Below the pieces are notes generated by a model, which had not been told where the DNA came from, did not search any database, and saw nothing but the letters and a program-made list of their open reading frames with translations. A stretch of DNA of 64,000 nt. Source: Piper betle. Lineage: Eukaryota > Streptophyta > Magnoliopsida > Piperales > Piperaceae. Made by a program: the position numbers and the translations under genes. The stretch is from the NCBI GenBank assembly GCA_033002965.1, contig JAURVB010003462.1:1-64000 (forward strand). The letters are read 5' to 3'. Shown one piece after another: positions 49,365 through 59,747 of the stretch (position 1 is the stretch's first letter; each line of letters begins with the position of its first letter).

Positions 49365-50050
49365 GGGTTCGTCCAGGTTGTGAAAATCGCCGATTCTGAC
49401 GGCCGATTTCACTCGGATCGGATGAAAACCGATTCAAAAAACCCATTGAATTGGTTTTCATCCGAATCGGTCCGTGAATCGGCTTATTCCGGGCGGAAGG
49501 GGGGCAGGGCACTTAGGGGGCGGGGCGCGCAGGTGGGGCAGTGATGGCGGGGAGGGACAGGGCAGGGCTGGCGGGGGAGGCGGGAGCAAGGCGAGGCGAG
49601 GCACGGCGGGCGAGGGCGGGGCGGGTGAGGGCGGGGCGGGTCTGGGGGAGGGGGGCGGGGTGCGGCGGCGACGGGGAAGGAGGGCGGATGCGGGAGAGAA
49701 AATACAAAGGGAAAGAAATAACACTCAGTGGCATTCTCGTAATTAAAACTTGACTCGTATCCGACTCGAGTCAAAAATAATAACTAACTCTAAATAATTC
49801 AAAAAAATCTAAAAAAATATCAAAAAATATCATAAAATATAGTATACACAATAATATCAAAATGATATCAATATCTAATTTTTATATTATTTATGTTATA
49901 AGTTGTCAAATTATTATATATGACCGATTTAGACCTATTCAGACCGATTCAACTGGACCGATTCCTGTCCGATTTAGACCAATTTCGATTCCAAATTTGA
50001 TTCCCTCAAAAACCGATTCCGATTCCGATTTATGCAACCATGGGGTTCAT
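49365..50050 (+). mobile_element. Complete non-autonomous hAT-like element with AATCGG arms
   Basis: The element 49373-50042 (670 bp) has inverted ends CCAGGTTGTGAAAATCG and, on the other strand, CATGGTTGCATAAATCGG. The flanks GGGTTCGT (49365-49372) and GGGTTCAT (50043-50050) are an 8-bp duplication with one difference, as expected for hAT elements. The arms are runs of the hexamer AATCGG (or CCGATT). The interior is a very G-rich block (49495-49690) followed by the AT-rich module GTGGCATTCTCGTAATTAAAA...TTGACTCGTATCCGACTCG (49730-49850). It has no transposase; Pro- and Gly/Arg-rich ORFs are compositional. Confidence 0.82.
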
Positions 50051-50198
50051 ACATGATCGAATATGAAAATGACTTCCTTTAATCTACCCGATGGATGTGT
50101 CTTCCACCTGAAATTTGAATTTGGATTATGGAATGGCCGAGTCTGCAAACATGATATCAATGATTCCGGGCCTTCAATGTGATACGGGCACGAGAAGA

Positions 50199-50233
<35 letters not shown>

Positions 50234-50822
50234 CACATGATTGAGCTAACTAACAATATAAACGGCGTACAGCATTTAATATTTATCAAAAACCAATATC
50301 TATTATGGGAGAAGAACAATAATAAAAGGCACAGCCGAGCCATGAGAAGCATGTATGGCAGATGATCTTACTTATCTTGTTTATTTCATTTTTGAGCTCA
50401 TTAAAGTCAATGTTACTTGTTTCATATGGTATTAACTAGATACAACGTTTTGACACGATGGAATCGTGAGATGTAGAAAAAAATTGAGCTCTGCTTTTTT
50501 CTCTTAGCAACAGCTGCAAATATTGGCAGTAACCATGGCATGGTAGGAGGCTTTTACAAGGGACACATTGGAGTGGACCCTCAAATTGAAAGATGCTTTT
50601 CATTTGTACAACCTCCAAGAATCCCCAGGTAGAGGACAACTACAACATCCAAAATGTGTCTTGCCCTTCAAAAGCAGATCACATTCAATTCTATGAACTT
50701 AGTTCCCTTCTTGCCAATCCCCGATAACACGCCGGGAAGATCTTAGAGGGAACAGCGTATACGCACACTCAAAAGAACAAAGTAAAAGTGTGAAACCAAC
50801 TTCAAAGATAATGGAAAGGTCA
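50051..50822. other. Intergenic DNA with (TA)n at 50201-50229
   Basis: No gene recognised. This is the left flank of the Ty1-copia element. Confidence 0.5.
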
Positions 50823-50827
50823 ATATA

Positions 50828-51425
50828 TGTTAATATGTGTAATTGTATCAATGATATGTGGCACATTGTCACACTCGAAATATTAAAGAAATCTCAGAAT
50901 ATTAACAGAGGTAGCTATTAGTTGTTCTATGGAGATTGAAGGGTCTCAAAGCTTCTCGGAATATTAACAGAGGTGATTGTTAGTAGTTCCATGGAGATTG
51001 AAGGGTCTCAAAGCTTCTCTATAAATTGAGCTTCATTTGTCTCATTCTAAAAGGAAAGACAAGTAGAAGAAAAGACAAGAAAAGAGAGATAGGGAGAGAT
51101 ATAGAGATAAAAGAAGAGGGAAAAATATTCATGAGTTTATCTTATACGGAGTATTGAGGAGAATGAAATCTTATAATCTCAATAGTATAGGGTGTGTGAG
51201 TAATCTTCTTGTATATCTCTGTATATATTTGATGACTATAATCTTTGGTTGAAGTACTGAATTGTTCGTTGTTGCCCGTGGTTTTTGACTCTCGATTGAA
51301 GGAGGGTTTTCCACATTAAATCTCTGCTCTTTTGTGGTTTTGTTTTATCTTATTTCTTAGGTCTTATTTTTCCATTACTTTTGTTCGCTGTGGTTGATCT
51401 CCAATTTTGGGGATTTTTCTCAACA
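50828..51425 (+). repeat. 5' LTR of Ty1-copia element
   Basis: This is the direct-repeat partner of 55538-56133. Within it the segment GGAGATTGAAGGGTCTCAAAGCTTCTC occurs twice (about 50930-50965 and 50990-51022), an internal duplication also present in the other LTR. GAGAGATAGGGAGAGATATAGAGATA is a purine-rich stretch downstream. Confidence 0.95.
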
Positions 51426-51446
51426 ATTGGCGCCGTCTCTGGGAAG
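51426..51446 (+). other. Primer-binding site of Ty1-copia element
   Basis: ATTGGCGCCGTCTCTGGGAA directly follows the 5' LTR. TGGCGCCGT is the complement expected for the 3' end of a tRNA, with tRNA-Asp-like ends the closest I can recall. It is not the initiator-Met type usual for many plant copia elements. Confidence 0.7.
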
Positions 51447-51487
51447 TTTGGGTCTCATTCAATCATATCTTAATTTGAGTGGGAGTC

Positions 51488-52260
51488 ATGGCGGACAGTT
51501 CCAAGACCAGGAAAATTGAGAAATTTGATGGAACAAATTATCAATGGTGGAGGATGCAGATTAAGGATCATCTATACGAGAAGCAACTACATCAACCGCT
51601 TGTAGGTACCAAGCCAAAAGCGATGTCAGCCGAGGAGTGGGCCTTATTGGATAGGCGAGCTTTAGCCATCGTCCGATTGTGTTTAACACAGTCGGTGGCA
51701 TTTAATGTCTCCAAACAGACGACCGTCAAAGGATTGGTGGAGGCATTAGCTGGTGTTTATGAGAAGTCATCAGCCTCTAACAGGTTATTTTTATTGAGGA
51801 AGATTGTCTATTTAAGAATGCCCGAAGGTAAATCTATTGCTAATCATTTGAATGATTTCAATAAAATTTGGGCACAACTTGAATTCGTGGAGTTGACTTT
51901 TAGTGAAGATATGAAATCTTTAATCTTCATGTGTTCTTTGCCGGAGAGTTAGGATACAGTAATTACATCTATAAGTAATGCATCAAAAGAAAAACTAAAG
52001 TTTGATGAAGTGCTAGGTGCAATCTTGAATCAGGAGATGATGAAGAGAATGGTAGATAGCACACCATCCATCTTGGGCACAGCTTTGTCGGTGGACAAAA
52101 GCAAGGGCAAAGAAAGAGGAAGAAGTCAAAGTAGAGGTCCTAAGAACCGAGGACACTCTAAATCCAAAGGAAAATTCAAGGGTAAGCCTACTTGATGGTT
52201 TTGTGACAAGGAAGGACATTTAAAGAAGGATTGTCCCGAGCGAGTCAAGAATGTAGCTAA
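51488..52260 (+). pseudogene. Copia gag remnant
   Basis: The frame starts MADSSKTRKIEKFDGTNY, a typical copia gag opening with FDGTNYxxW. It runs with UBN2-type text (SNRLFLLRKIVYLRM, IANHLNDFNKIWAQL) to a stop at 51950-51952. The same frame continues downstream through KSKGKERGRSQSRG to a stop at 52193-52195. That stop replaces the first cysteine of the CX2CX4HX4C zinc knuckle; CDKEGHLKKDC follows. The protein is broken at least twice. Confidence 0.85.
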
Positions 52261-52309
52261 TGTTGTTGATGGTCATGAAGAGAAATTTTGTTTATTTGCT
52301 CATGTTGAT

Positions 52310-55300
52310 TACAACATAGATACATGGTATATTGATTCAGGTGCTTCATTTCATTGTACTTCTCACAAAGAATAGTTTTATGATTTTGTCAAAAGTGATT
52401 GTGGATATGTAACAATTGGCAATGGTCAGAAGTGAAGAATTGAAGGTAAAGGAGTAATTCATTTAAAAATGCATGATGAAGGTAAACTTATTCTCAATGA
52501 GGTCAGGTATATCCCTGAATTAAAGAAAAATCTTATATATTTTAATAAGCTGGACCAAGAGGGCTATAGGATCACATTCGAAAACAATTAGTGGAAGATC
52601 AGCAAAGGAGTATTGGTGGTGATCAAGGGGAAGGCGGTGGGTACACTTTACCCATTGTCTACCAAGGTAGATCAGTTTGTTTCTTTGACAGCTGAGAAAA
52701 ATGACATAACAACGTTATGGCATATAAGGCTTGGTCATTTGAGCGAGAGTGGGATGAGGATCTTATATTCCAAGAAGTTTTTGACAGGTATAATTGATTC
52801 TAACTTTGGTTTTTGTGAAGACTGTGTTTTAGGTAAACAGAAACGGATCAGCTTTACAAAGGGTGGGCGAGAGATGAAATCCAAAAGGTTGGAGTTGGTT
52901 CATACGGATGTTTGGGGACCAGATCATGATATATCTTTTGGAGGTAATCTCTATGTGGTTACCTTCATTGATGATTTTAGTAGGAAGACGTGGATCTACA
53001 CTATTAAGGAAAAACCAGATGTCTTTAACATTTTCAAAATGTGGAAAGCCCGAGTTGAGAATGAAATAGGTTTAAGACTGAAATGTCTTCTGTCGGATAA
53101 TGGTGGCGAATATTACAATAAGGTGTTTGACTCCTATTGTGAACAACGGGGAATTAGAAGGACTAAGACAGTGCCAAGGACACCACAATAGAATGGGGTG
53201 GTGGAGAGAATGAACAAGACCATCCTAGAGCGAGCGAGAAGTATGAGGGTTCATGCTGGACTCCCTTTGCATCTTTGAGGTGCCACAGTTGATACAGCTG
53301 TCTATCTAATAAACCGAAGTCCATCAAGCGCCTTAGATGGAAAAATACCGGAAGAGGTATGGTCTGGTAAGAAAGTTGACTACTCTTTTCTTAAAGTCTT
53401 TGGTTGTATTGCATATACACATATTGATAAGGAATCAAGAAAGAAGCTTGATACAAAGTCCTGCAAATGTGTATTTCTGAGATATGGAGGTAATGAGTAT
53501 GGTTACCGGATGTGGGATTTCGAAAACAACAAGGTGTTTTGAAGTCGGGATGTTGTATTCAATAAAGAGTGCATGTACAAAGACATGAAAGAAGAAAAGA
53601 ATGAAGAGTCAAAAGAAAAAGAATATATGGAGCTTGATGAAGAGATGCCAAGTGCTAAAAATCAAAGATTTATTCCAAGTGATGAGGAACAATTATCTTC
53701 TGAAGAGACCGAACAAGAAGGTGAATCACAGGCTAATTAACCAAATGATGATGAATCAAATTCTGAATATTTTGATGCACAAGTTGAAATTGATGACTCA
53801 GAGCCACCACAAGAGATGGTTGTTGCTCCTAAACCAAGGAGGAGCACAAGGGTTAGAAAGCCTACTCAGAAATTAAATTTGATTGTAGAACATGTTTTGT
53901 ATACTGATGCAGGAGAACCAGAGTCCTATGATGAAGCCATGAGTGACAAAGCTCATCTTAAGTGGGAGTTGGCCATGAAAGATGAGATGTCATCGTTGGA
54001 GAAGAATCATATATGGAGTTGGTGAAGTTGCCACCAAAAAGGACGGTTCTACAAAACAAGTGGATTTATCGGGTCAAGTCTGAAGCCGGTGGTGTACAAA
54101 GGTATAAGGCAAGACTTGTGGTGAAAGGTTTTGGTAAAAGAAGGGATTGAATTTCATGATATATTTGCACCTGTTGTAAAAATGACTTCTATTAGAATTA
54201 TTTTGAGTATTGTGGCTGTAAATGGGGTTGTATTCAGAACAGCTTGATGTAAATACAGCTTTCCTTCATGGTGATTTGGAGGAGGAGATCTATATGGAAC
54301 AACCAAAAGGATTTGAAGTCAAAGGTAAAGAAAATATAGTGTGCAATTGAAGAGGAGTCTATATGGACTCAAACAAGCACCAAGACAGTGGTATTTGAAA
54401 TTTGACAAGTTTATGTTGGATAATGGATTTGCTAGGAGCAATTCGGACCACTGTGTATAGCTACAAAAGTTTAATGATGGGGATTACATTATTTTAACTT
54501 TGTATGTAGATGACATGCTTGTTGTAGGGACTTGTATGGAGAAAATTGTTAGTCTCAAGATGAGGTTAGCCAAGAGTTTTTCCATGAAGGATTTGGGTGA
54601 AGCAAAATAACTTCTTGGGATGCAAATTACCCGAGACAAGAAGAACAAGAAGTTGTAGTTATCTCAAGAAGGGTATGTGAAGAAAGTTCTTGAGAGATTC
54701 AACATGAATGAATCCAAGCCGGTGACTACTACTTTGGTAGTTTCCAATTGTCCAAAGAACAAGGTGCTAAGAGTGAGGAGGATAAAGCTCACATGAAAAA
54801 GGTGGCTTATGCTTCAGCTATTGGAAGTCTTATGTATGCTATGGTGAGTACAAGACCAGATATTGCACATGCAGTATGAGTAGTGAGCAAATTCATGATA
54901 AACCCAGGAAAAGAACACTGGGGGCAGTAAAATGGATTTTCAGGTACTTGAAAGGAACTTCTAATTACTGTTTGTGTTTTGAGGGTGATAATATTGATAT
55001 GCAAGGTTATGTGGACTCGGACTGTCTTGGAAATAGAGACAATGATAGGAGTACATCCGGATACATCTTTACAAGTGGTGGAACCGCGGTGAGTTGGGTT
55101 TCCAAATTGCAAAAGATAGTTGTTCTATCTTCAACTGAGGCTGAATATGTGACTGCTACAGAAGCTAGCAAGGAATATATTTGGATTAAAACTTTAATGA
55201 ATGAGTTAGGTTTTAATGGGGTTGATTGCAGGTTGTACAGTGATAGTCAAAGTGCAATCCATTTAGCCAAGAACTCGGCATTTCATTCTAGGACCAAACA

Positions 55301-55457
55301 TATTCGGTTAAGATATCATTTTATCAGATCTTTGTTAGAAGAACGTAAATTGAATTTGGAGAAGATAGATGGAAAAAATAATCCGGCGGATATGTTGACT
55401 AAACCGGTGGATGGAAAAAAGTTGAGTTTTTGCTCAACTTTGGTGAACTTGCGCTAA
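52310..55457 (+). pseudogene. Copia pol remnant (protease, integrase, RT, RNase H)
   Basis: Segments in order are protease (TWYIDSGASFHCTS near 52325), a GAG-pre-integrase zinc region (LWHIRLGHLSESGM and CEDCVLGKQKRISF, 52715-52860), integrase (HTDVWGP, FIDDFSRKTWIY, SDNGGEY; 52613-53191), a stop within the TPQ-NGVVERMN motif at 53189-53191, RT with LYVDDML near 54500, and RNase H (SSTEAEYVTATEASKEYIW and SAFHSRTKHIRLRYHFIRS, 54876-55457). Stops recur through the whole region, with at least one frame change in RT (about 54000-54360). The reading frame cannot yield a polyprotein. Confidence 0.9.
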
Positions 55458-55537
55458 CATGCAAGTGGACTCATGCAACGAACAAGTGGAGGAAGAATTT
55501 GGACTGATGTGTTCCAATTAGACTCCAAGTGGGAGAT

Positions 55538-56133
55538 TGTTAATATGTGTAATTGAATTAATGATATGTAGCTCATTGTCACACTCGGAATACTAAAGAA
55601 ATCTCGGAATATTAAGGTGGTTGTTAGTTGTTCCATAGAGATTGAAGGGTACTCAAAGCTTCTCGGAATATTCACAGAGGTGACTGTTAGTAGTTCCATG
55701 GAGATTGAAGGGTCTCAAAGTTTCTCTATGAACTGAGCTTCATTTGTCTCATTCTAAAAGGAAAGACATGCTCGGAAGAAAAGACAAGAAAAGAGAGATA
55801 GGGAGAGATATAGAGATAAGAAGAGGGAAAAATATTCATGAGTTTATCTTATACAGAGTATTGAGGGAGAATGAAATCTTATAATCTCAATAGTATAGGG
55901 TGTGTGAATAATCTTGCTTGTACATCTCTGTATATATTTGATGACTATAATTTTTGGTTGAAGTAGTGAATTGTTCGTTGTTGCCCGTGGTTTTTGACTC
56001 TCGATTGAAGGAAGGTTTTCCACGTTTAATCTCTGCTCTTTTGTAGTTTTATTTTATCTTATTTCTTAGGTTTTATTTTTCCATTACTTTTGTTTGCCGT
56101 GGTTGATCTTCAATTTTATGAATTTTCTCAACA
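55538..56133 (+). repeat. 3' LTR of Ty1-copia element
   Basis: This is the direct-repeat partner of 50828-51425, with scattered substitutions and small indels (for example GGTACTCAAAG against GGTCTCAAAG). By eye the two LTRs are similar but clearly not identical, so the insertion is not recent. It is followed immediately by the ATATA target duplication. Confidence 0.95.
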
Positions 56134-56138
56134 ATATA

Positions 56139-56987
56139 TAATTGAACGTGGTTTGTAGTTGTAAGTTGCAAGGGAGGAGTTATACGGATACAGAGTAGTT
56201 TTTAGTACACCTTCCGGAGGCAGTAAATGTGAAGCAAGAAGTTGCAGGATGATGACAGGAAAATGTTGTTTCTCTGTGGCTCTAGTACTTTGCTTCATTG
56301 ACTTTTGGGGCTGTGGAGTCCGGTGTTCCTCGTGAAGGAATTTGCGCTCACCCTTTTTGACAAAAGGTAAAAAGAGACTTCATTTAATTTAATGCTGAAG
56401 AGGGGGACGAGGAGGAGATAGCAGGAGCACCAGGTTCCCCCCATAACTTTTTTCCGTCCCACACTCTGAAGCCCCCCTTAGTTCCTTCCCATGGTCGGGC
56501 ATTTTGTGCTTTTGCTTGCTTTAGCAGCACTGTGAGCAGAAAGAGGTGAAAGGAACACAATTTTGGTGTTGATGACGGATGACTGATGGGGTTTTGGAGG
56601 AAGTATTAGTGATGGGTTTCGTTGTGGAAGGGCACCAGTGTTGAGGTTCACCGGAAAGGCGAAGCCTCTGTGGATTGAAATGGGCAGTAGCTTTTCCTCT
56701 GCTCATAAAGCCTGCCCCTAGGGGAGGAGCTCTTTCGCTTGTCCTTCCTTTGTTTGTCTTCCCTAGCCCTCTTGCGCAAGGCCATTGCGTTCCGGTGATC
56801 AAGACTCAGAGAGGGCGTGTCAAGGTATGAGCCCTGGTTTCGCCTCTCTTTCGTTTGGTATTCAAGAAATGGCCAAAGAGTCCGACCGTAAAGTCGGCGG
56901 CTTGAGGTGAAAGGAGTCACATTGTTGGGCCAACATCTTGTAGTAGCAGTGGAACTGCTCTGCTAGCGCGAGCCCCGACGTTCATCA
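56139..56987 (+). promoter_or_regulatory. Upstream region of the PXC3-like kinase, truncated by the copia insertion
   Basis: About 850 bp separate the copia 3' flank from the kinase start, so the insertion sets the limit of the proximal promoter. GA-rich (56398-56440) and C-rich (56440-56480) stretches occur. Minus-strand ORFs 56521-56802 and 56648-56920 show no family features. No TATA box was assigned. Confidence 0.4.
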
Positions 56988-59747
56988 ATGGCTTTTTCCT
57001 TAATCAGCTTATGCAGTTTGTTGGTTGCTTTTCTATGCGCCAGCCAGCCTGCCTGCTCACTAGAACAGCGACCAATATATCATGCTGGCTATCCACAGAG
57101 AGTTGCTGGTGCCGGGCTGGGGCGCCAACAGCTCTGATTACTGCTCTTGGAATGGGGTGCGATGCAACTCCAATCAATCCGTGGAATGGCTCCAGCTCTC
57201 TCGCAGGCAGCTCCGAGGTAACATATCTATCATCTCCGAGCTGAAATACATGATATGGTTGGATCTATCTTCTAATAACTTTCATGGGTCGATTCCATAT
57301 AATCTTGGAAAGCTGTCTCAACTTGAGTTTCTTGACTTGTCTGGGAACAAGTTTGAGGGCTTGATACCATCCCAGTTGGGTGGTCTCAGGAACCTCAGGG
57401 CTTTGAACCTTTCTGACAATTCACTTGATGGTGAGATACCGGACGAGCTGCGGAACTTGGAGAAATTGCGGGGTTTTCACTTGTCGACGAACAGGCTGAA
57501 TGGTTCCATCCCAAGTTGGGTGGGGAACATGACCAATTTGGTCGTGTTCACTGCGTATGAGAACTTCTTAAGTGGCCGCATCCCGGACAATCTTGGTCTG
57601 TTTTCCGACCTTGAAGTCTTGAATCTTCACTCGAACCAGCTGGAGGGGCCGATCCCCCCAAGCGTTTTTGCTTCTGGGAAGTTGGAGATTTTGATCCTAA
57701 CCGTTAACAACTTAGAGGGAAGCATTCCCCAGTCAGTTGGAAAGTGTAGACGGCTCTCAAGTCTTAGGATTGGAAACAACAAGCTGGTAGGTGCCATTCC
57801 TGCAGATATTGGCAATGTCACTAGTCTTACATACTTTGAAGTGGACAACAACAATCTCTCCGGAGAGATTGTGCCGCAGCTTGCTCATTGTTCTAATCTG
57901 ACTCTCCTAAATTTAGCTGCCAATGGATTTACCGGATCTATTCCTCGTGAGTTTGGAGGACTTGAAAACCTGCAGGAATTAATTGTTTCAAGCAATAGTT
58001 TAGTTGGAGAAATTCCGTACTCACTTGTTAGATTGAAAAATCTCAGCAAGCTCGACCTGAGCAACAATAGGTTCAATGGGTCTATACCTGAAGACCTGTG
58101 CAATATGTCAAGATTACAGTTTCTGCTTTTGAGTGAGAACTCGTTCCGGGGAGAGATGCCTCGTGAGATAGGTAACTGCACCAGATTACTGGAACTCCAG
58201 ATGGGGAGTAACTATCTGACTGGGTCTATCCCTCCGGAAATTGGTCGAATCAGGAACCTGCAAGTAGCATTAAACCTGAGCTTCAACCATCTTCACGGAT
58301 CTGTTCCTCGGGAATTAGGAAAGCTTGACAAATTGGTTTCAATTGACATCTCAAGCAACCAGCTCTCAGGGAGTATTCCAACCGAACTCAACGGTATGAT
58401 GAGCTTGATAGTGGTAAATTTTTCAAATAACCTCTTCTCAGGACCCATACCAACGTTCGTGCCATTCCAGAAGAGCCCAAGCTCTAGTTTTGTTGGAAAC
58501 AGGGGCCTGTGTGGGCAACCATTAAGCTCCAATTGTGCGGGTCTTTCTGGTGAGGGCAAAGGTGGAACTGGGCACAGGGTTTCTTACAGAATTATATTAG
58601 CTGTGATTGGTTCTGGGTTGACTGTTTTCGTTGCTGTGACCGTGGTTGTACTTCTGTTTATGATGAGAGAAAAGCAAGAAAAGGCTGTCAAGGATTCTTG
58701 TGCTGTTATTGACATCAACCAGGATCCTCCTTCCATACTGGCTAGCAATCTCTTTGTTGACAATTTGAAGCAGGCTATTGATTTTGAGTGCTGTGTCAAA
58801 GCAACTCTTAAGGATTCCAATAAACTTACTTGTGGCACCTTTAGTGTGGTGTACAAGGCAGTTATGCCTTCCGGTCTGGTCCTCTCGGTAAAGAGGCTCA
58901 AGTCTATGGATAAAACAGTGAGCCATCATCAGAACAAGATGATACGAGAGCTGGAGAGACTTGGGAAGCTCTGCCACAACAATTTGCTTGGGCCTCTTGG
59001 GTTTGTAATTTATGAAGATGTCGTCCTATTGCTTCACCATTACTTTCCCGAATGGGACACTTATTCAGCTACTCCAAGATTCATCAAAAAGTGATCACGA
59101 ACCTGATTGGTCGAGAAGGTTGTCTATAGCAATCGGAGCTGCAGAGGGGTTAGCTTTCCTTCACCATGTGGCCATCATCCATCTAGATATTTCAACCAGC
59201 AATATTTTCCTAGATGGCAACTTCAATCCACTGCTGGGAGAAATTGAGATATCAAAGTTGCTAGACCCATCTAGAGGTACTGCAAGTATCAGTGCGGTTG
59301 CGGGGTCATTTGGCTACATTCCACCAGGTATGCTACTTGTAGTTAGTTATCTTCCATTATTTGTCTCAAATATCACTGAGCTATGATTGGTATATTCAAT
59401 ATCACCTGTCCTGTCTTTCAGAATATGCCTACACCATGCAAGTTACTGCACCAGGAAATGTATACAGCTACGGGGTGGTGTTGCTAGAGATCCTTACAAC
59501 ACGACTACCAGTTGACGAGGCATTCGGCGAAGGAGTTGATTTGGTCAAGTGGGTTCACTCTGCACCCCTTCGTGGAGAAACGCCTGAACAAATCTTGGAT
59601 GCAAGATTGAGTACCGTGTCTTTTGCATGGAGAAAGCAAATGCTTGGGGTTTTGAAGATAGCATTGATGTGCACTGATTCCACGCCAGCCAAACGCCCTA
59701 AAATGAAGAAAGTAGTGGAGATGCTCAAAGAAGTTGAACATAACTGA
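56988..59747 (+). CDS. PXC3: LRR receptor-like (pseudo)kinase, PXC3/At2g41820 type, 2 exons
   Basis: Exon 1 is 56988-59327 and exon 2 is 59422-59747. A signal peptide (MAFSLISLCSLLVAFLCASQ) is followed, after a frameshift near 57065-57072, by the cysteine cap LVPGWGANSSDYCSWNGVRC. About 16 leucine-rich repeats come next (for example LKYMIWLDLSSNNFHGSIP), then a transmembrane segment (IILAVIGSGLTVFVAVTVVV; about residue 505-528 counted from the ATG at 57082). The cytosolic kinase domain keeps the ATP-binding Lys (LSVKRLKS, 58891) and an HLD in place of HRD (59180-59188). DFG is replaced by GEI near 59236, predicting no catalysis. A second 1-nt frameshift lies at the CCC run 59047-59049, before the conserved PNGTLIQLL frame. 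The C-terminus ends KRPKMKKVVEMLKEVEHN. PXC3 belongs to a group tied to vascular (TDIF/PXY) development. Confidence 0.9.

Larger units (their letters stand above)
50823..56138 (+). mobile_element. Complete Ty1-copia retrotransposon, inactivated
   Basis: The element 50828-56133 is flanked by a perfect ATATA duplication (50823-50827 and 56134-56138). LTRs of ~597 bp (50828-51425 and 55538-56133) start TGTTAATATGTGTAATTG and end TTCTCAACA. A primer-binding site (TTGGCGCCGTCTCTGGGAA) follows the first and a purine tract (AAGTGGGAGAT) precedes the second. The internal order gag - protease - integrase - RT - RNase H defines Ty1-copia. Many in-frame stops and some frame changes make it non-autonomous. 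It sits ~850 bp upstream of the receptor kinase start. Confidence 0.95.

Noticed and set aside
57627..58977. Minus-strand ORFs across the LRR and transmembrane region
   Set aside because: They are antisense shadows of the receptor kinase coding sequence, with no independent start context or domains.
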